From assembly GCA_031262525.1 (NCBI GenBank), contig JAISHM010000018.1, forward strand, positions 1 through 36,236: a DNA stretch of 36,236 nt, in the 5' to 3' direction. Numbering within the stretch: the first letter of the stretch is position 1; the number at the start of each line of letters is the position of its first letter. The notes beneath the pieces are model-generated. The model saw only the letters and a program-made list of their open reading frames with translations, searched no databases and was not told the DNA's origin. Shown here piece by piece: positions 7,448 through 15,550 of the stretch. This stretch comes from Rickettsiales bacterium (GTDB taxonomy: Bacteria; Pseudomonadota; Alphaproteobacteria; Rs-D84). The translations under genes were made by a program, and so were the position numbers.

Positions 7448-7576
7448 TTATTTTTCAATGCTATTATGCTCTGGCCGTAGATTTAACCCGTGTTGTTTTA
7501 CCATGGCATCTAATACATTAAACCCTTTGGTAAACCCAGTTATTTTTGGATTTTTTGATAAAGTTTCATTTTTCAT
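7448..7576 (-). CDS. 42-residue protein, unknown
   Basis: ATG to TAA, 42 codons. AGGTG lies 7 nt upstream, and a strong promoter (7624-7652) and a terminator (7408-7441) frame it, so it behaves as a real expressed unit. The product starts MKNETLSKNPKITGF and ends GLNLRPEHNSIEK; it is basic to neutral, with no membrane segment or known motif. It may be a small protein or a leader peptide upstream of an attenuator controlling the purC operon. Confidence 0.6.
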   Translation of the reverse strand: MKNETLSKNPKITGFTKGFNVLDAMVKQHGLNLRPEHNSIEK

Positions 7577-7623
7577 TATAATTCACCTATGTTTTTTTTA
7601 CCATTCATCCCGTTGTTGCCCGA

Positions 7624-7652
7624 ATAATACCCGATTTCCAAGGGTTTGTCAA
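7624..7652 (-). promoter_or_regulatory. Promoter of the 42-residue ORF and perhaps the purC operon
   Basis: TTGACA (7652-7647), a 17-nt spacer and TATTAT (7629-7624) on the minus strand, starting a leader of about 40 nt that ends in AGGTGAATTATA before the ATG. Confidence 0.8.
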
Positions 7653-7659
7653 GCGATTT

Positions 7660-9075
7660 TTATTTATCTGCTTCAACCATTTCTATACCCTGACCTGCGA
7701 CCACCGCGGTTATGGATTTTTGTGCGGGCTCTTCGGTAATTGTTTCTTCTTTGGTAACGCGCGCACGGCGGTTTTCTGCATTTGCCACACCATCGCCCGT
7801 TTTGATTTTAAGGTCATTTTCGCCCGCAGACACCGCGACAATTTGACCAGACGGGATTCCATATTTAATCAGCATATCCCGAACAATTTTTGCCCGTTTG
7901 CCCCCCAATGCATAGTTATACTTTTTTGACCCCATTGTATCGGTATGCCCAACAACCGACACTTTCAGATTACGATTAGTATTCGCCGCATTCGCCAATT
8001 CACGAATAATTTTTTCATATTCTGGCTTTATAATTGCTTTATCAAAGTCAAAATAAACCTCAAACACTTCTTCTACTATTTTTTCCTTTGGTTCCAGCGG
8101 GATTTGTTGAACCTTTAACACCGCGCGCGACGCGCCCTGATTTTGCATATTATCCAGTTTTGCGTTTATGGCGGCGACCTCGGCCCGCATCAACAACATC
8201 ATTTTTGTAAATTCTTCGCGCGAAACCATATCGTCATTATTATCAGGCTCTGCCTTATGTTCGTGCTGACCCGCCAGTTGCGCCGATACCAGGTGCATTT
8301 CTTTGTTTATATTTCGGTCGCCGCCGTTCAAGGTTTTATCCCCGCCATAGATATTTTGATTAAACACCATTGGTTTTACAGGCTCTGGATTTATCAAATG
8401 CGCCGGCAAATTTACATTATTTACAATCACAACACCTTCGCGTGCGCGCATTTGCCCCGCCGTAACATTTGATGGTTCTGGGTAATAAACTATTTCAGTT
8501 GTCGGTTCCGGGGCAACAATTTTTTGTGGCAGATTTTTTGTAAATTGCGTTCCGCAACCATTGTGATTTCCCGCACGCAAAACCCCCATCACCGACATAA
8601 AGCGCGACCGACATTCGTTCGCAGTCCCCATCTGACCACTGGACACAGCCGATAACCAGCAATCATACTTTGCCTGGGCCTCGGCCGCTTCTATCGGGCA
8701 ATATTCAGACATATCGCGTTTCAACACATCTATTAAATCATTGCACGCAGTGGATAATTCCATAGACAGCGCCCTGTCCCCGATGTTCCAATTGTCCATA
8801 GCCTCGGGCATGGGGGTTTCACCACTGAACGCGACCACAGCCTTGTGCGCAAAGATTTCACCAATATCTGGATATCCGCTGCGACGCGCATTAAAGATTG
8901 CGTATGAACGATAATTTATCGCCAACTGATTAAGAAAACTATCAGGTGCGACAACTTGCGTTGTGTCCAGCGCCTCGACATAATCAACCGTTGGGGTTGC
9001 ATAATTTTCATCCCCAGATGTCCCCGCGCAAGCGGTCAATGTAATAATACCCAACAAAGCGAAAAGTTTTTTCAT
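7660..9075 (-). CDS. Outer-membrane lipoprotein with C-terminal OmpA/Pal domain
   Basis: 471 residues. The lipoprotein signal has lipobox LTAC, so the mature protein begins with acylated Cys16 or so. A long unassigned periplasmic region with several Cys is followed by a short coiled-coil-like stretch (MMLLMRAEVAAINAKLDNM) and an OmpA-like peptidoglycan-binding domain: VYFDFDKA ... VVGHTDTMGSKKYN ... LGGKRA ... NRRARV. It should tether the outer membrane to murein in the manner of Pal, but is much longer than Pal. RBS AGAGGA and promoter TTGATT-N17-TATAAT precede it. Confidence 0.85.
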   Translation of the reverse strand: MKKLFALLGIITLTACAGTSGDENYATPTVDYVEALDTTQVVAPDSFLNQLAINYRSYAIFNARRSGYPDIGEIFAHKAVVAFSGETPMPEAMDNWNIGDRALSMELSTACNDLIDVLKRDMSEYCPIEAAEAQAKYDCWLSAVSSGQMGTANECRSRFMSVMGVLRAGNHNGCGTQFTKNLPQKIVAPEPTTEIVYYPEPSNVTAGQMRAREGVVIVNNVNLPAHLINPEPVKPMVFNQNIYGGDKTLNGGDRNINKEMHLVSAQLAGQHEHKAEPDNNDDMVSREEFTKMMLLMRAEVAAINAKLDNMQNQGASRAVLKVQQIPLEPKEKIVEEVFEVYFDFDKAIIKPEYEKIIRELANAANTNRNLKVSVVGHTDTMGSKKYNYALGGKRAKIVRDMLIKYGIPSGQIVAVSAGENDLKIKTGDGVANAENRRARVTKEETITEEPAQKSITAVVAGQGIEMVEADK

Positions 9076-9101
9076 TTTACAATCCTCTACTAATTAAAAT
9101 A

Positions 9102-9130
9102 ATTATAACAAATTTAATAATTTCAATCAA
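9102..9130 (-). promoter_or_regulatory. Promoter of the OmpA-type lipoprotein
   Basis: TTGATT (9130-9125), a 17-nt spacer and TATAAT (9107-9102) on the minus strand. It overlaps the divergent gpmI promoter. Confidence 0.7.
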
Positions 9131-9149
9131 GCACGGAAAATGATATAAT
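9121..9149 (+). promoter_or_regulatory. gpmI promoter, predicts a leaderless mRNA
   Basis: TTTCAA (9121-9126, weak), a 17-nt spacer and TATAAT (9144-9149). The -10 box ends 6 nt before the gpmI ATG, so transcription should start at or next to the A of the ATG. No Shine-Dalgarno is possible. Confidence 0.65.
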
Positions 9150-9155
9150 CATCGT

Positions 9156-10625
9156 ATGAGAATACCATTATTGCTTTGTATCTTGGACGGGGTGGGACTG
9201 CGCGACGCGAAAAAATTTAACGCGGTAAAAATGGCGAAAATGCCATTTTGGGAAACCCTGCAAAAATATCCACACGGCGAATTGCGTGCGTCTGGCACGG
9301 CGGTTGGACTGCCCCCTGGTGTTATGGGAAATTCCGAGGTTGGACACATAACAATCGGTGCGGGCCGTATTGTGAATCAGTTTTTGCGCCGCTTTGCACT
9401 GACCGATTGGAAAAAAAATCAGGCATTAAAAAAACTGATTTCGGATGCAAAAAAATCCAGCGGTGTCGTGCATTTAATTGGAATGATGTCGGACGGGCGC
9501 GTTCATTCTGATATTTCCGAAATTATTTTTATTGGGAAAAAATTGACCGCGGCAAAATTAAAAATATGTATTCATTTTATTTCAGACGGGCGGGATACAC
9601 CACCCAGGTCCGCTGAAAAATATATTAAAAAATTGCAAAGGGAATTTAGCAGCGAATTAAAATCTGGTTCGGTTTGGTTTGGGTCGCTGATGGGACGATA
9701 CTTTGCAATGGACCGAAATCAAAATATGGCGCGGACGGAATCTGCGTTTAACGCAATCGCGTGTGGCAATGGAAAATTCAACGCATTTGACATAAATTCA
9801 GCGTTACGGGACGCGTATGCGCGCGGGGAATCGGACGAATTTATCAGTCCGACAATAATTACAAAAACGCCGATAAAAAAATCAGACACTATTTTATTCT
9901 GTAATTACCGCGCGGACCGCGCGCGCCAGTTGCTGCGAATGTTGTTAAAAACAGGCGCAAAACTTTTCGGCTTTTCCAATTATGGAGAGGGTCTGGACAA
10001 AAAAATTACACCATTATTGCCGGACACCACAATAAAAAACACATTGGGTGATGTTTTGGAATCTGTGGGGTTGCGCCAATTGCGAATTGCAGAAACCGAA
10101 AAATATAATCACATAACTTATTTTTTTGACGCAGAGAAAACTCTTGATTTTTCGCATGGGGAAAAACTTTTAATCCCCAGCCCACGCGTCCGTGCGTTTG
10201 ATACAAAACCAGAAATGAGCGCGAAAAAAATCACAGACACCCTGTTAAAACGAATCGGTGATTTTGATATGATTATATTAAATTTTGCAAATGGTGATAT
10301 GGTTGGACATACTGGGAATTTACCTGCGACGATTCGCGCTATGGAATTTTTGGATTCACAACTGGCGCGTATTGTTCCGCGAATTTTGGAAATTGGCGGG
10401 GTGGCGATTATAACCGCGGACCATGGAAACGCCGAAAAAATGCGTGATAAAAATGGAAAAATTCCAAAGACTTCACATACAAAAAACCGCGTTCCGTTTA
10501 TTGTAGCGGGACTGGGGAAAATAAAAATTCGCAATGGGGGATTATCTGATATTGCGCCAACGATTCTGAAAATTTTGGGGATTAAACAGCCGCCACAGAT
10601 GACGGGGCGTTCCTTAATCTCTTAA
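9156..10625 (+). CDS. gpmI: 2,3-bisphosphoglycerate-independent phosphoglycerate mutase
   Basis: A 489-residue manganese-type phosphoglycerate mutase interconverting 3- and 2-phosphoglycerate. Visible motifs: N-terminal LCILDGVG metal site, GNSEVGH with the phosphorylated Ser, MMSDGRVHS and FISDGRDTPP in the transferase domain, NGDMVGHTGN and TADHGNAEKM metal sites near the C terminus. Length is slightly below the usual 505-515. With enolase at 14065 it covers the last steps before PEP. It is predicted leaderless. Its 3' end overlaps convergent tadA by 44 nt. Confidence 0.93.
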   Translation: MRIPLLLCILDGVGLRDAKKFNAVKMAKMPFWETLQKYPHGELRASGTAVGLPPGVMGNSEVGHITIGAGRIVNQFLRRFALTDWKKNQALKKLISDAKKSSGVVHLIGMMSDGRVHSDISEIIFIGKKLTAAKLKICIHFISDGRDTPPRSAEKYIKKLQREFSSELKSGSVWFGSLMGRYFAMDRNQNMARTESAFNAIACGNGKFNAFDINSALRDAYARGESDEFISPTIITKTPIKKSDTILFCNYRADRARQLLRMLLKTGAKLFGFSNYGEGLDKKITPLLPDTTIKNTLGDVLESVGLRQLRIAETEKYNHITYFFDAEKTLDFSHGEKLLIPSPRVRAFDTKPEMSAKKITDTLLKRIGDFDMIILNFANGDMVGHTGNLPATIRAMEFLDSQLARIVPRILEIGGVAIITADHGNAEKMRDKNGKIPKTSHTKNRVPFIVAGLGKIKIRNGGLSDIAPTILKILGIKQPPQMTGRSLIS

Positions 10626-11052
10626 AAAAATCCTGTAATAATTTTTTGGATTCGTCTGCGATTTTTTCCACAAAAACGACATCTGGTTTATACAGATTTT
10701 TTTGCGTTTCATAAACGCGCGCGCCGTGCATTATTCCGCCACCTTTTTCGTCCGCCGCGACAAAAATTATGCGTTTGATTCGCGCAAAAGAAATCGCGGT
10801 CGCGCACATTGCACAGGGTTCCAAACTGACATAAATTTCGCAATCGTCCAAAAATTTTTTACCCAGTTTTTTACATGCGCGATTTATTGCGACAATTTCC
10901 GCATGCAGGGTTGGATTCTTTTTTTGTTGAACCTGATTACCTGCGCGCGCAATAATTTTTCCATTTTGGACAATTACCGCGCCAACCGGCACATCGCCGT
11001 GGGCTGAGGCATGCCGCGCTAATCGCAAAGATTCCTTGATAAACTTATCCAT
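10582..11052 (-). CDS. tadA: tRNA-specific adenosine deaminase
   Basis: 156 residues. The zinc deaminase motifs are HAEIVAINRA (His ligand and catalytic Glu) and PCAMC (two Cys ligands), with SLEPCAMCATAI typical of TadA, which makes inosine at position 34 of tRNA-Arg(ACG). Length and N-terminal VPVGAVIV are standard. The start region overlaps the rsmD promoter on the other strand. Confidence 0.93.
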   Translation of the reverse strand: MDKFIKESLRLARHASAHGDVPVGAVIVQNGKIIARAGNQVQQKKNPTLHAEIVAINRACKKLGKKFLDDCEIYVSLEPCAMCATAISFARIKRIIFVAADEKGGGIMHGARVYETQKNLYKPDVVFVEKIADESKKLLQDFFKRLRNAPSSVAAV

Positions 11053-11064
11053 AATGAATATACT
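11036..11064 (+). promoter_or_regulatory. rsmD promoter, predicts a leaderless mRNA
   Basis: TTGATA (11036-11041), a 17-nt spacer and TATACT (11059-11064). The -10 box ends 7 nt before the ATG at 11072, where the RsmD family N terminus begins. Confidence 0.75.
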
Positions 11065-11071
11065 TTACCCT

Positions 11072-11617
11072 ATGGATTCAAGATTACAAGTCATTTCTGG
11101 AAAATATCGCGGAAGAAAATTACACCTGCCGCCGAATTCGCGACCAACACAAAATCGCGCCAGAATCGCGGTCTTCAATATGCTCTGCGATTTACGCCCA
11201 CGCGTAATTTGGGATGCATTTGCGGGCAGTGGTGCATTCGGTATTGAATGGATTTCAAGAACAAATTCCGCGGTAATTTTCACCGATACAGACGCTGACG
11301 CGATTAAAACAATTAAAAAAAATATGGCGAATTTGTCGGACGCGAAAGCAAAAATTATACAGCGCGACGCGCTTGATGCTGCGCCCCAAATTGCCGAGAA
11401 AGCAGATTTAATCTTTATTGACCCGCCATACGCCGCGCCAGAACTGGGCGAAAAACTGATTAGAAAAATTGCGCCAGCAATCAAACCAGATACAATTATT
11501 GTATGGGAAATGGAAAAAAATTTCACGCATTCACCATTACCGAATAACCTGAGAATCATTCGCGACAAAACATACGGACGCGCCCGATTTTTAATTATAA
11601 CCGCTGACCAATACTAA
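11072..11617 (+). CDS. rsmD: 16S rRNA (guanine966-N2)-methyltransferase
   Basis: 181 residues from ATG 11072. The N terminus LQVISGKYRGRKL is the RsmD hallmark. DAFAGSGAFGIEW is the SAM-binding loop, FIDPPYA the DPPY catalytic motif. It methylates G966 of 16S rRNA. A longer reading frame begins at 11036, but that start lies within the promoter; the site at 11072 matches both the family N terminus and the transcription start. Confidence 0.92.
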   Translation: MDSRLQVISGKYRGRKLHLPPNSRPTQNRARIAVFNMLCDLRPRVIWDAFAGSGAFGIEWISRTNSAVIFTDTDADAIKTIKKNMANLSDAKAKIIQRDALDAAPQIAEKADLIFIDPPYAAPELGEKLIRKIAPAIKPDTIIVWEMEKNFTHSPLPNNLRIIRDKTYGRARFLIITADQY

Positions 11618-11734
11618 TTATTCTGTTGGATAATTACGGGGAAACGCATCGCCACCGGGATGCTGTAAATCAGATTTAACGCCGCAACCAGCGACAATAA
11701 TTCCCAATACAAAAAGTAAAACTATTTTTTTCAA
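11618..11734 (-). CDS. LptM (YifL)-like small lipoprotein
   Basis: 38 residues from a TTG start at 11734, with AAAGAG 6 nt upstream. The hydrophobic signal ends in lipobox VAGC, followed by GVKSDLQHPGG. Short lipoproteins of the pattern C-G-x-K-x-x-L-x-x-P are LptM/YifL proteins, which associate with the LptD-LptE translocon. It is consistent with other Lpt genes nearby but not adjacent to them. A longer open frame upstream runs into the tandem repeat and is not credible. Confidence 0.6.
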   Translation of the reverse strand: MKKIVLLFVLGIIVAGCGVKSDLQHPGGDAFPRNYPTE

Positions 11735-11751
11735 TTTTTTCTCTTTAACCC

Positions 11752-11955
11752 AAAAAATAAATTTATATAAGATGATTGCGTCGCGGTTTGATTTGCGAAG
11801 TGTATAAAAATACACGAGCAAAGTAAAACGCAAGCAGGCATCCATAAACACTCTTAAAAAATAAATTTATATGAGATGATTGTGTCGCGTTTTAATTCAC
11901 GAAGTGTATAAAAATACACGAGCAAAGTAAAACGCAAGCAGGCATCCATAAAAAT
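11752..11955. repeat. Two tandem copies of a ~100-bp palindrome-bearing repeat (period 104 bp)
   Basis: Copies begin at 11752 and 11856. Each holds the perfect palindrome GTGTATAAAAATACAC (11800-11815 and 11904-11919), followed by a shared GCAAGCAGGCATCCATAAA end. A third, more divergent copy lies at 19864-19918. All are just downstream of minus-strand stop codons. They look like a dispersed REP-type element that may also stop transcription or stabilise mRNA ends. Confidence 0.8.
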
Positions 11956-11962
11956 TTATTTT

Positions 11963-12772
11963 TTATTGACCCATCAGTGTGCTGGTGATAATCGGCAAAG
12001 TATTCGTAATTGAACCCAATGCACTGCCACCACTGCTGGATAAGATTTGTCCTATTTGTCCCATATTCGTTCCCGCAGACGAGCCACCCAACCCACCGAT
12101 TGCTTGCCCCAACATACCCTGCCATAATGCTGCTTGTTTTTGTGATATAACCGACGGGGCGCACCGCAACGACTTTTCACGCAAGGCCACAATTCTTGAT
12201 GCCTCGTCCGGCAATAAATCCGCATCTTCAAATCCAATCGCTGCAAAAATTTCATACAGGTCAGAAACATAAATTCGATTTGATTCCGTATCCGTCCCGG
12301 CCGCGTCTTTCAGAGAATAACCCTTACCCGGATAGGGATAATTTGCATAAATTTGTTTTTTATCCGAATCGCTAGTGAACGCGTCATAGCAAGGTTGCGT
12401 CCCCTGGGCCAACCACCTTACACTATATTTATAATTTGTTCCCTGCTCACACGGCGCACGCCCCGCCAACACAGGCATCGCACCACCCGCACGCGCCCAT
12501 TCCTGGACCATTTTTTTAACAAAATTTACATCCGAGTCTGATGGCTCGCACTCTTTGGTCAGCGCCTGTTGTTGCGATTTCATGGTCTGGACACTGGTTA
12601 TCAATCCCAATGCAGTTGGTATCAGGCTGTTCCCAGACAACACCCCACCCGTATCCTGGGGCTGGGCCGCGACGCTGGACGCCTTTTTAATTTGGATTGC
12701 GCCATTCGCCATCGGCATAATCATCACCGATGTGATTAAAGGCAATACAAAAAATGCGAATATCTTTTTCAT
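11963..12772 (-). CDS. Exported protein, unknown function
   Basis: 269 residues with a Sec signal peptide (MKKIFAFFVLPLITSVMIMP, cleavage probably after ANG). The mature part has several Cys (CEP, APCEQG, PCYD, RCAP), which could form disulfides in the periplasm. The C-terminal third is Gly/Ser-rich and hydrophobic (GQAIGGLGGSSAGTNMG). No family recognised. RBS AGAGAG, promoter at 12787-12815. It is divergent from lptC and ends beside the tandem repeat. Confidence 0.6.
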   Translation of the reverse strand: MKKIFAFFVLPLITSVMIMPMANGAIQIKKASSVAAQPQDTGGVLSGNSLIPTALGLITSVQTMKSQQQALTKECEPSDSDVNFVKKMVQEWARAGGAMPVLAGRAPCEQGTNYKYSVRWLAQGTQPCYDAFTSDSDKKQIYANYPYPGKGYSLKDAAGTDTESNRIYVSDLYEIFAAIGFEDADLLPDEASRIVALREKSLRCAPSVISQKQAALWQGMLGQAIGGLGGSSAGTNMGQIGQILSSSGGSALGSITNTLPIITSTLMGQ

Positions 12773-12786
12773 TTCTCTCTATTACA

Positions 12787-12815
12787 ATTTTATCAGAAAA
12801 TCTGTTGCAAATCAA
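12787..12815 (-). promoter_or_regulatory. Promoter of the exported protein gene
   Basis: TTGATT (12815-12810), a 17-nt spacer and TAAAAT (12792-12787) on the minus strand. Its -35 shares position 12810 with the -35 of divergent lptC, so the two promoters may compete. Confidence 0.6.
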
Positions 12816-12834
12816 ACCTTTTTACAATAGTATT
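12805..12834 (+). promoter_or_regulatory. lptC promoter, predicts a leaderless mRNA
   Basis: TTGCAA (12805-12810), an 18-nt spacer and TAGTAT (12829-12834); TATTAT (12831-12836) is the alternative -10. Either puts the start site at or next to the ATG at 12841, with no Shine-Dalgarno between. Confidence 0.6.
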
Positions 12835-12840
12835 ATACAG

Positions 12841-13320
12841 ATGGTGAAAAAGGATAGAAATTTTTTGATTTTCAGCAACCACCGCCGTATTCAACGCCTG
12901 TGGCAATTTATTTTTACGGGCTGGGGATTGGTCTTGATTATTGTGCTGATTGCGGGTTCTATGATATCCAAAAATATCCAGTTGTTGCCTATATCCGGAA
13001 TAAATATGTCCGATGTAATCCAGAATCAGTTCAAGATGACCGCACCCGCTTTTTCTGGAACTGACGCCAACGGACAACCTTTTTCAATTTCTGCGGATTC
13101 CGCACACCAAGAATATAACACTCCGAATTTTGTATTTATGGATAACATTCGTGCAAAAGTTATCCGAATTGTGGATAACAAAAAAATCACTGATAATATA
13201 TCAGCACGCAATGGGAAATATGATAAAATAAAAAAGAGTATTACCCTGACTGGAAATGTTCGAGTGAATTCCAGTAATGGGGATAAGATATTGACCAACG
13301 AATTAGTGGTGAAATTATGA
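12841..13320 (+). CDS. lptC: LPS export system protein LptC
   Basis: 159 residues: a short cytoplasmic N terminus, one membrane anchor (about 24-42, GWGLVLIIVLIAG) and a periplasmic beta-rich domain. Motifs such as MTAPAFSGTDANGQPF followed by SADSAHQ, and ITLTGNVRVNS, fit the alphaproteobacterial LptC/YrbK family. It passes LPS from LptBFG to the LptA bridge. It overlaps lptB by ATGA. An lptA gene, often found between or beside these two, is missing here. Confidence 0.82.
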   Translation: MVKKDRNFLIFSNHRRIQRLWQFIFTGWGLVLIIVLIAGSMISKNIQLLPISGINMSDVIQNQFKMTAPAFSGTDANGQPFSISADSAHQEYNTPNFVFMDNIRAKVIRIVDNKKITDNISARNGKYDKIKKSITLTGNVRVNSSNGDKILTNELVVKL

Positions 13321-14045
13321 AAAATGCTGTATTAAAAATTGAACACTTGTCAAAAAATTATGGGAATCGTGTTGTTTTGCGCGACATATCTTTGTCGGTG
13401 GCCCAGGGTGAATCCATTGGTTTATTGGGACCAAATGGCGCGGGTAAAACGACTACGTTTTATTGTATTACGGGGCAGATTCAGGCAACCAGCGGTCAAA
13501 TTTTTCTGAACAGCCAGAATATTACACACCTACCATTTTTTCGTCGGGCACGACTTCGCATTGGCTATTTACCCCAGGAAAATAGCGTTTTCCAGGGTCT
13601 GTCGGTTGAACAAAATATTATGGCGATTTTGGAAATAGTGCAATCCAATCCTGCAAAGCGCGAAAAAAAATTAAATGAATTATTGAATGAATTTGCAATT
13701 GAACATTTACGGAATTCGCCGGCAACCGCGTTGTCCGGTGGGGAACGACGTCGTGTTGAAATTGCGCGCGCATTGGCAACTGACCCTAAATTTATTTTGC
13801 TGGATGAACCATTTGCGGGGATTGACCCGATTGCGGTCAGTGAAATTCGTGCGTTGGTATCGCAATTAAAAAATCGTGGATTGGGGGTTATTATAACCGA
13901 CCACAATGTGCGCGAGACTTTGGACGTGACGGACCGGGCGTATGTCCTGCACGAGGGGAAAATCCTGGCGCACGGAAACGCGGAAAAGATTGTAAATAAC
14001 CCATTGGTGCGCAAAGCGTACTTGGGTGAAAACTTTAAGATGTAA
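13317..14045 (+). CDS. lptB: LPS export ABC transporter ATP-binding protein LptB
   Basis: 242 residues. Walker A GPNGAGKTT, Q-loop in YLPQENSVF, signature LSGGERRRVEIARAL, Walker B FILLDEPFAGIDP, and switch His in ITDHNVRETL. The LSGGERRR and DHNVRET forms are characteristic of LptB, the ATPase of the LptB2FG complex at the inner membrane. It is translationally coupled to lptC, and enolase follows 19 nt later with its own ribosome site. Confidence 0.93.
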   Translation: MKNAVLKIEHLSKNYGNRVVLRDISLSVAQGESIGLLGPNGAGKTTTFYCITGQIQATSGQIFLNSQNITHLPFFRRARLRIGYLPQENSVFQGLSVEQNIMAILEIVQSNPAKREKKLNELLNEFAIEHLRNSPATALSGGERRRVEIARALATDPKFILLDEPFAGIDPIAVSEIRALVSQLKNRGLGVIITDHNVRETLDVTDRAYVLHEGKILAHGNAEKIVNNPLVRKAYLGENFKM

Positions 14046-14064
14046 AAAAAGACGGAAAGGAAAA

Positions 14065-15303
14065 ATGGCAAGCATAGAAAAAATTCACGCACGACAGATT
14101 TTGGATTCGCGGGGCAACCCAACGATAGAGGTTGATGTTCGGTTATCGGGTGGGGTGTTCGGACGCGCCGCCGTCCCCAGTGGTGCCAGTGTTGGTTCGT
14201 ATGAGGCATTGGAATTACGCGACGGCGGACGCGACTTTATGGGGCACGGGGTGTCAAATGCGGTTCGCAATGTGAATAAAATTATCGCGCCAAAAATCAT
14301 AAAAATGAATCCAGCCGACCAAGCAGCAATTGACTTTGCCATGATAAAATTGGACGGCACAAAAAATAAATCGCGCCTGGGGGCGAACGCGATTTTGGGT
14401 GTGTCGTTGGCGGTGGCGAATGCGGCGGCGGGGTCTGCGGGATTACCACTTTATAAATATCTGCGCGAACTTTTTGAATTAAAAAGCCGTCGTTATATTA
14501 TGCCGCGCCCAATGATAAATATTATAAATGGCGGACGGCACGCGGACAATGATTTGGCGATTCAAGAATTTATGATTATCCCAAAGACGAATGATATTTT
14601 GCGGGCTGTTAAAATAGGCTCGGAAATTTTTCATCATCTGGGGCGAATGCTGACGGCGCGCGGATTGAATACTGGCGTTGGGGACGAAGGGGGATATGCA
14701 CCGAATTTAACCCAAACGCGCGATGCATTGGATTTAATTATGTTGGCGATAAAGTCTGCGGGGTATTCGGCTGGGCGCGATGTTGGACTGGGGCTGGACG
14801 TGGCGGCGGGCGAATTTTATCAAAATAAAAAATATCATCTGGACGGACAGGTTTTTAACAATAAACAAATGATAAAGTTTTATACGGACCTGGCTCAAAA
14901 TTATCCAATTATTTCTATCGAGGACCCATTTGCTGAAAACGATATGGCGGGTTGGCGCGAAATTACAAAAAAACTGGGACGGCGGGTTCAACTGGTTGGG
15001 GACGATTTATTCGCAACAAATCCGGCACGATTGCGACGCGGGATAAATGATAAAATCGCAAATGCGATTTTAATAAAACCAAATCAAATTGGAACTTTGA
15101 CCGAAACACTGGAAACAATCAAAATCGCCCAGGGGGCAAAATATGGGGTAATTATCTCGCACCGCAGTGGTGAAACAGATGACACAACGATTGCTGACTT
15201 ATCGGTGGCGACAAACGCAGGACAGATAAAAACGGGCAGTATGTCGCGAATGGACCGAATCGGAAAATATAATCGGCTGATACAAATTGGGGAAGAAATT
15301 TGA
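14065..15303 (+). CDS. eno: Enolase
   Basis: 412 residues converting 2-phosphoglycerate to PEP. Motifs: ILDSRGNPTIEV, PSGASVGSYEA (loop 1), GDEGGYAPN, SIEDPFAENDM and VGDDLF (magnesium ligands), ILIKPNQIGT (catalytic Lys), and SHRSGETDDT. A little shorter than the common 425-430. Start 14065 has GGAAAGGA 4 nt upstream; the in-frame extension upstream belongs to the end of lptB. Probably co-transcribed with lptCB. Confidence 0.95.
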   Translation: MASIEKIHARQILDSRGNPTIEVDVRLSGGVFGRAAVPSGASVGSYEALELRDGGRDFMGHGVSNAVRNVNKIIAPKIIKMNPADQAAIDFAMIKLDGTKNKSRLGANAILGVSLAVANAAAGSAGLPLYKYLRELFELKSRRYIMPRPMINIINGGRHADNDLAIQEFMIIPKTNDILRAVKIGSEIFHHLGRMLTARGLNTGVGDEGGYAPNLTQTRDALDLIMLAIKSAGYSAGRDVGLGLDVAAGEFYQNKKYHLDGQVFNNKQMIKFYTDLAQNYPIISIEDPFAENDMAGWREITKKLGRRVQLVGDDLFATNPARLRRGINDKIANAILIKPNQIGTLTETLETIKIAQGAKYGVIISHRSGETDDTTIADLSVATNAGQIKTGSMSRMDRIGKYNRLIQIGEEI

Positions 15304-15488
15304 TAATAACAATAAAATATATCTTTGCTGTATTATTGTTGTTGATGATTTTTATCGCGCCGGCGTGGTTTGCGGCCCAGGCAAAAAAGAGTGCGCCAGA
15401 ACAAAGGGTTATTCGTTATGCTAATTTTGGATTTGGTTGGACGGGGGTTGGGTGGCTGTTTGCGTTATGGTTGGCGACGCGAAAATAA
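15300..15488 (+). CDS. Small membrane protein resembling superinfection-immunity (Imm) family
   Basis: 62 residues starting at TTG 15300, overlapping the enolase stop; GGGGAAG lies just upstream. Two hydrophobic segments: IKYIFAVLLLLMIFIAPAWF and FGFGWTGVGWLFALWLA. The second, with GWTGVGW and an aromatic/Ala-rich end, matches the pattern of the T4 Imm-like family, which is widespread as small bacterial membrane proteins of unknown role. A phage-defence function should not be assumed. Confidence 0.6.
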   Translation: MIITIKYIFAVLLLLMIFIAPAWFAAQAKKSAPEQRVIRYANFGFGWTGVGWLFALWLATRK

Positions 15489-15492
15489 AACC

Positions 15493-15521
15493 TTGCAAAA
15501 TGGGAATTTTTCGTCTTTAAT
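15493..15521 (+). promoter_or_regulatory. Candidate ssb promoter
   Basis: TTGCAA (15493-15498), a 17-nt spacer and TTTAAT (15516-15521). A palindrome GTCTTTAATAAAGAC (15513-15527) covers the -10 box and could act as an operator or weak hairpin. Confidence 0.5.
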
Positions 15522-15550
15522 AAAGACAGAGTTAAACAAAAGGAAAAGAT

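Noticed and set aside
10118-10534. 138-residue minus-strand frame within gpmI
   Set aside because: It is an antisense shadow of a fully conserved enzyme; its residues mirror gpmI codons and it has no ribosome site.
15300-15488. Phage-defence role for the Imm-like small protein
   Set aside because: Only the hydrophobic GWTGVGW pattern supports the family. Members are common in bacteria without known defence function, and its place between eno and ssb gives no defence context.
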